DNA from: Chersky-840 sp963838775
Lineage (GTDB): Bacteria; Actinomycetota; Acidimicrobiia; Acidimicrobiales; UBA8190
NCBI GenBank assembly: GCA_963838775.1
Contig: CAWISP010000026.1
Location: 124,001-188,000, forward strand
DNA length: 64,000 bases
Direction of reading: 5' to 3'
Shown here: positions 60,994 through 64,000 of the stretch, piece after piece
Numbering within the stretch: position 1 is the stretch's first letter
How the letters are laid out: each line of letters opens with the position of its first letter
The notes under the pieces: model-generated
The model's database searches: none
Told to the model about the DNA's origin: nothing
What the model saw: the letters and a program-made list of their open reading frames with translations, nothing else
Translations under genes and position numbers: made by a program

Positions 60994-61440
60994 ATGCCCG
61001 AAGTCAGCCGGGAGAGGCGAGCCAATGAGGTCCTCCGACTCCGTTCGGAGGGTGTCGCCTACCGGGACATTGCAGCACGGCTGGGCCTCGGCATCAATCA
61101 GTGTCGGCGAACTGTCGAAAACGCGTGGGCTCGCCGACGAAGGGACTACGCCCCCGAACAGCATCAGATGGAGGTCCTCAACGACATCGAGGACACACTG
61201 GACATCCTTCGACCATGGATCATGGGGGAGGCTGTGCCGGGTGAAGACCCTCCACCATTGACGAAGGACCTGTGGAGGGATTGGTGGAAGGCCTTGAAGG
61301 CGAAGAGGCAGTTCCTGGGCCTCGACGCTCCAAAGCGGACTCACGTGATGACTCAAGAGGTGAGGGAGGAGCCGTTCAATCAGCATGCTGCCGAGAGGCT
61401 CGCCAGATTGGCGGCATGCGGCGCGTGTCAACCTTTGTGA
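60994..61440 (+). CDS. phage-type HTH protein 2, 3' end lost at an IS
   Basis: A 148-residue paralogue of the gene at 56924. The N-terminal HTH reads VAYRDIAARLGLGINQCRR, and the helical tail WWKALKAKRQFLGLDAPKR is nearly the same. Its last codons (GACQPL) come from IS B, whose end is at 61426, so the natural C-terminus is missing. One base more than in paralogue 1 is present just before the IS (GCATGCGG versus GCATGGG). The ATG at 60994 follows AGGAGGAAGG at some distance. Confidence 0.65.
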   Translation: MPEVSRERRANEVLRLRSEGVAYRDIAARLGLGINQCRRTVENAWARRRRDYAPEQHQMEVLNDIEDTLDILRPWIMGEAVPGEDPPPLTKDLWRDWWKALKAKRQFLGLDAPKRTHVMTQEVREEPFNQHAAERLARLAACGACQPL

Positions 61441-61458
61441 GACACATTTCTTCGCGAA

Positions 61459-62472
61459 TCACTGTGTCGTAGCGGTGTCCTCCTTCGGCTCGTTGATCCA
61501 GACGGCGGTGGGCAACGGCGGGGGTTCCGGCAGCTTGCGGACGAAGCGCTCGGGGTGCATGGCGTAGGCGCTGGTAAGCACTTCGGCCCGCTTGACCCGG
61601 AGGGCCTCGGCCCGTCCGTAGTGGACGTCGGCCGGGGTGTGCAAGCCGATGCCCGAATGACGGTGGTCCTCGTTGTACCAGCGAAAGAAACGACCGCAGA
61701 ACGCATGCGCGTCCTCGTAGCAGCCGAAACGGTCGGGGAACTCAGGTCGGTACTTCATGGTGCGGAACTGGCTTTCACTGAACGGGTTGTCATTGCTCAC
61801 ATGCGGCCGGCTGTGTGACTTGGTCACACCGAGATCGGCCAGCAAGAAGGCCACCGGCTTGGCCACCATGGGCGAACCCCGATCGGCGTGGATGGTGAGC
61901 TGGCCGGGCGCGATCTTCTGCTTGGTCACGGTGTCGGCCAGCAGGGCTTCGGCCAGCTTGGCGTTCTCCGAACGCGCCAGCATCCACCCCGGCACGTAGC
62001 GGCTGTAGATGTCGATGATCACGTACAGGTAGTAGTAGGTCCACTTGACGGGCCCGAGGAGCTTCGTGATATCCCAGGAGTAGACCTGGTTCGGTGCGCT
62101 GGCCACCAGCTCGGGCTTCACCCTGGCCGGGTGCGTGGCGTGGCGCCGGCGGTCTCGCACCTCGTCGTGGGACCGCAGCACCCGGTACATCGTGGAGATC
62201 GACGCCAGGTAGAGCCCGGCGTCGAGAAGCTTGGCGTAGACGGTGGCCGGCGCCTCGTCGACGTGCTCGTCGGCGTTGAGCACGCGGCGCACCTCCTTGC
62301 GCTCGACCTCCGACAAGGCCCGGGGCTGGGGGGCCGGCACCCGCTCGGGGCGTGGTGGCGCCGGGGACTTCCGGTGCCGGCGATACCACCGGGCCCGGGG
62401 CTCGCCCACCGCCCGACAGGCGTCTCTCACGCCGACAACCGGCTCGAGCTCGGCCACGGCCTGGTCGATCAT
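61459..62472 (-). CDS. IS3-family DDE transposase OrfB
   Basis: A 337-residue transposase. DDE residues: Asp in VYSWDITKLLGP, Asp in TIHADRGSPM, Glu in NDNPFSESQFRTMKY. The tail WYNEDHRHSGIGLHTPADVHYG is typical. ATG at 62472 overlaps the OrfA stop (ATGA). Clearly related to the OrfB of IS A but divergent over much of its length. Confidence 0.9.
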   Translation of the reverse strand: MIDQAVAELEPVVGVRDACRAVGEPRARWYRRHRKSPAPPRPERVPAPQPRALSEVERKEVRRVLNADEHVDEAPATVYAKLLDAGLYLASISTMYRVLRSHDEVRDRRRHATHPARVKPELVASAPNQVYSWDITKLLGPVKWTYYYLYVIIDIYSRYVPGWMLARSENAKLAEALLADTVTKQKIAPGQLTIHADRGSPMVAKPVAFLLADLGVTKSHSRPHVSNDNPFSESQFRTMKYRPEFPDRFGCYEDAHAFCGRFFRWYNEDHRHSGIGLHTPADVHYGRAEALRVKRAEVLTSAYAMHPERFVRKLPEPPPLPTAVWINEPKEDTATTQ

Positions 62473-62921
62473 CTCGTCTCGCCCGTCTCGTCCTCGGCGC
62501 TGTCGGTGGCGAATTGCTCCAACAGCGCCGAGAGCTTTCCCTGGACCTCGATGACCTTGCGGGCCTTGGAGAGCTCCGTCTCGAGATGCTTGGTGCGCTT
62601 GCGCAACCGGGACAGCTCGCGGTCGCGGGGGTCGGTCTGACCGCGACCGGCGGGGGCGGCCAGGGCGTCGAGCGCCCCCCGGTCGCGCTGCTTGCGCCAC
62701 TCGGTGATGAGCGACGAGTACAGGCCCTCACGTCGCAGCAGCGCACCCTTGTCGGCCTTGTTGAGGGTGTCGTACTCGGCCAGGATCTGCGCCTTGTACT
62801 TCGCCGAGTAGCGCCTCGGCGGGCGGGCCCGCTCGGGGACCTCAGGGTCCGGATCGGTGGTGTCGTCCATGCCGCCAGACTGGGCGCGCGGGTCAACAGA
62901 GTGGTGGATTGTCGTGGTCAT
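62469..62921 (-). CDS. IS3-family transposase OrfA
   Basis: A 150-residue protein with an OrfA-type helix-turn-helix (RRYSAKYKAQILAEYDTL through LRREGLYSSLITEW) and a coiled-coil helix (RELSRLRKRTKHLETELSKA). The ATG at 62921 has a good GGGAGGGAG ribosome site; the first 30 residues are a variable extension. OrfB is in the -1 frame with a four-base overlap. Confidence 0.9.
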   Translation of the reverse strand: MTTTIHHSVDPRAQSGGMDDTTDPDPEVPERARPPRRYSAKYKAQILAEYDTLNKADKGALLRREGLYSSLITEWRKQRDRGALDALAAPAGRGQTDPRDRELSRLRKRTKHLETELSKARKVIEVQGKLSALLEQFATDSAEDETGETR

Positions 62922-62994
62922 CGGGGAACTCCCTCCCCGCCCTCTCAACTCAATGATTTGGCAGCTTGATGTGCCTCACGGGAGGTTGACATAG

Positions 62995-63219
62995 AGGGAA
63001 CCCTCGGACTCGGCGGTGTTGATCGTTGAGTGGGCTAACTGGTGTGGAAGCCCCCCGGGGCCACTCCAGATACAGATCGCCTTTGCGGCAAACGGTGGGA
63101 ACGTGACCGGGTCCTTTGACGGACCTCCCAACTACAACTTCGTTCCAGCTTGTACAGACAGCACCCAACCCTCGACCTTGGCCGTCGTTGACGCTTACTA
63201 CGCAGGAAGTTCATTCTAA
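62995..63219 (+). pseudogene. 3' fragment of a DUF4232-like secreted protein, cut by IS B
   Basis: Starting right at the IS B end, the frame codes REPSDSAVLIVEWANWCG and then NYNFVPACTDSTQPSTLAVVDAY, stopping at 63219. Both Cys and the WANWCG and PSTLAVVDAY blocks fit the C-terminal half of DUF4232-type extracytoplasmic domains. The 5' part is gone. After it, bases 63220-63452 hold no recognisable gene. Confidence 0.6.
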
Positions 63220-63452
63220 GGACGGAGCCCGTAGGCGGTTTACCGCCGCAACGTGCCTGATTCAGATCGGGATCGGGCTCAACGGCGAGAGTCGGCCCAA
63301 GTAGCGCATCGGGGATCCCGTGCGCGTCGTGTATCCCTCTGGACCGGGCCGGAAGTGCCAATCCCGGTCGACGTCCGAGGTGACGGCTCGTCGGCGGAAC
63401 CCGCACGGTATCGCTCGACGACCTGATCGAACGTACCGGGTCTTGAGCCCGC

Positions 63453-64000
63453 TCAGAGCGCGTCGAGAAACCTGCGAAGTTTGAGAAGGAAGCGCTCTGG
63501 TTGCTCGTCGTGGATGAAGTGGCTCGCGCCATGGATCATTTCGACGTCGGCATGAGGGTTCGTTGACCGGAAGCGAGCTTCATGCTCGGTGGTAAATGCC
63601 GGGCCGAATGCAGGGTCAGCACGAAGAACCAGAGTGGGACACCGGAGGGCTGCGTCCGGCTGGGCGCCGAGAAGTCCCGAGCCGTCTACGGCAGCGAGGA
63701 AGACGTCGGGATCGACGGAAGCAAGTCCCCGTGCGCGAGCCCGGGTTCCGTCCACGCCGAGGACGTCGGCGAACGATCCGGTGCCGTTGGGGCTGGGGCT
63801 AGTACGCAGCACGCGTTCATATTCCTCAAGCGGTGCTTGCCGGGCCTGCATGTCACTCACCAGTTGGTGGAGCAGGGCGAACACCGCCAGGAACGGATTC
63901 GCGTCCGCCTCCCCGGGCTCGCCCCGATACAGCGGGGGATCTTCGAGCAACAACCCACGCACGAGGTCGGGGCGGGTGCGAGCGACAGAAGCGGCGACGA
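63453..64000 (-). CDS. alpha/beta hydrolase (5' end outside window)
   Basis: The frame is open to the window's last base, so the N-terminus with the nucleophile is missing. The visible part starts with VARTRPDLVRGLLLEDPPLY, which follows the catalytic Ser in this family. Catalytic Asp: CPTLVLRADPAFGP; catalytic His: MIHGASHFIHDEQPERF. The enzyme hydrolyses an ester, amide or epoxide; substrate unknown. It marks the return to chromosomal-type genes after the accessory region. Confidence 0.75.
   Translation of the reverse strand, partial: VAASVARTRPDLVRGLLLEDPPLYRGEPGEADANPFLAVFALLHQLVSDMQARQAPLEEYERVLRTSPSPNGTGSFADVLGVDGTRARARGLASVDPDVFLAAVDGSGLLGAQPDAALRCPTLVLRADPAFGPAFTTEHEARFRSTNPHADVEMIHGASHFIHDEQPERFLLKLRRFLDAL

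Larger units (their letters stand above)
61426..62991 (-). mobile_element. IS3-family insertion sequence B (1566 bp)
   Basis: Inverted repeats: the left end TGTCAACCTTTGTGAGACACAT and the right end, read in reverse, TGTCAACCTCCCGTGAGGCACAT. Holds orfA and orfB on the minus strand. Flanks (GCG left, TAG right) show no target duplication. The left end truncates HTH gene 2 and the right end truncates a DUF4232-like gene, so deletion or recombination at the IS is likely. Confidence 0.9.

Overview
The window is high-GC, gene-dense chromosomal DNA from an actinobacterium. Supporting markers are a WhiB-type Fe-S regulator, a PimB-like mannosyltransferase, DsbA-like proteins with a CPWA motif, a mycobacterial-style DipZ, a B12-dependent (class II) ribonucleotide reductase with a C-terminal zinc ribbon, many GTG/TTG starts and a type A RNase P RNA. 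The overall mix recalls environmental lineages such as Acidimicrobiia, but the exact class is an inference.

Layout. 0-8.6 kb: ABC exporter genes, a YoaK-like membrane protein, two DsbA-like oxidoreductases around a HAD phosphatase and a DoxX-like protein, and a methyltransferase. 8.7-10.8 kb: a cobalamin-binding-type protein and a cytochrome P450, both broken by single-base frameshifts. 11-16 kb: a secreted protein built of 98-residue repeats, then nrdJ carrying one intact mini-intein and one frame-scrambled intein at the active-site cysteine. 16.4-30.7 kb: glycerol kinase, DipZ, a lipase-like protein, acyltransferase, TetR, K+ channel, aminotransferase, ROK kinase, PimB-like transferase and small zinc-binding proteins. 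30.8-37 kb: a truncated exonuclease, trpD, an acyl-CoA dehydrogenase and whiB-ridA, where ridA is split directly after its start codon by two tandem 880-bp group II introns. 37-39 kb: DUF3501, rubrerythrin and Fur/PerR, which look like an oxidative-stress module. 39-44 kb: glpD, an AGPS-like flavoprotein and an FGGY kinase (glycerol-3-phosphate and possibly ether-lipid metabolism). 44-48 kb: MoxR, DUF58 and transglutaminase operon. 48-55 kb: FAD reductase, metallo-hydrolase, acyl-CoA ligase, an intact P450 and xseBA. 55.1 kb: rnpB.

Directly after rnpB begins an accessory region (55.5-63.2 kb). It holds an N-terminally truncated tyrosine integrase, a second integrase C-terminal remnant, two paralogous phage-type HTH genes each hit near its 3' end by a different IS3-family element, a lipoprotein, a DUF1707 protein, a small HNH protein and a gene fragment truncated exactly at an IS end. 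The window ends inside an alpha/beta hydrolase gene.

The most unusual content is the tandem ORF-degenerate group II intron pair in ridA. Domain V, the domain VI branch-point adenosine and an EBS1/IBS1 match can all be read in it. The second most unusual item is the decayed intein in nrdJ. Several one-base frameshifts (btuF-like, P450, DinB, intein 2) could be real decay or assembly error; the sequence alone cannot decide.
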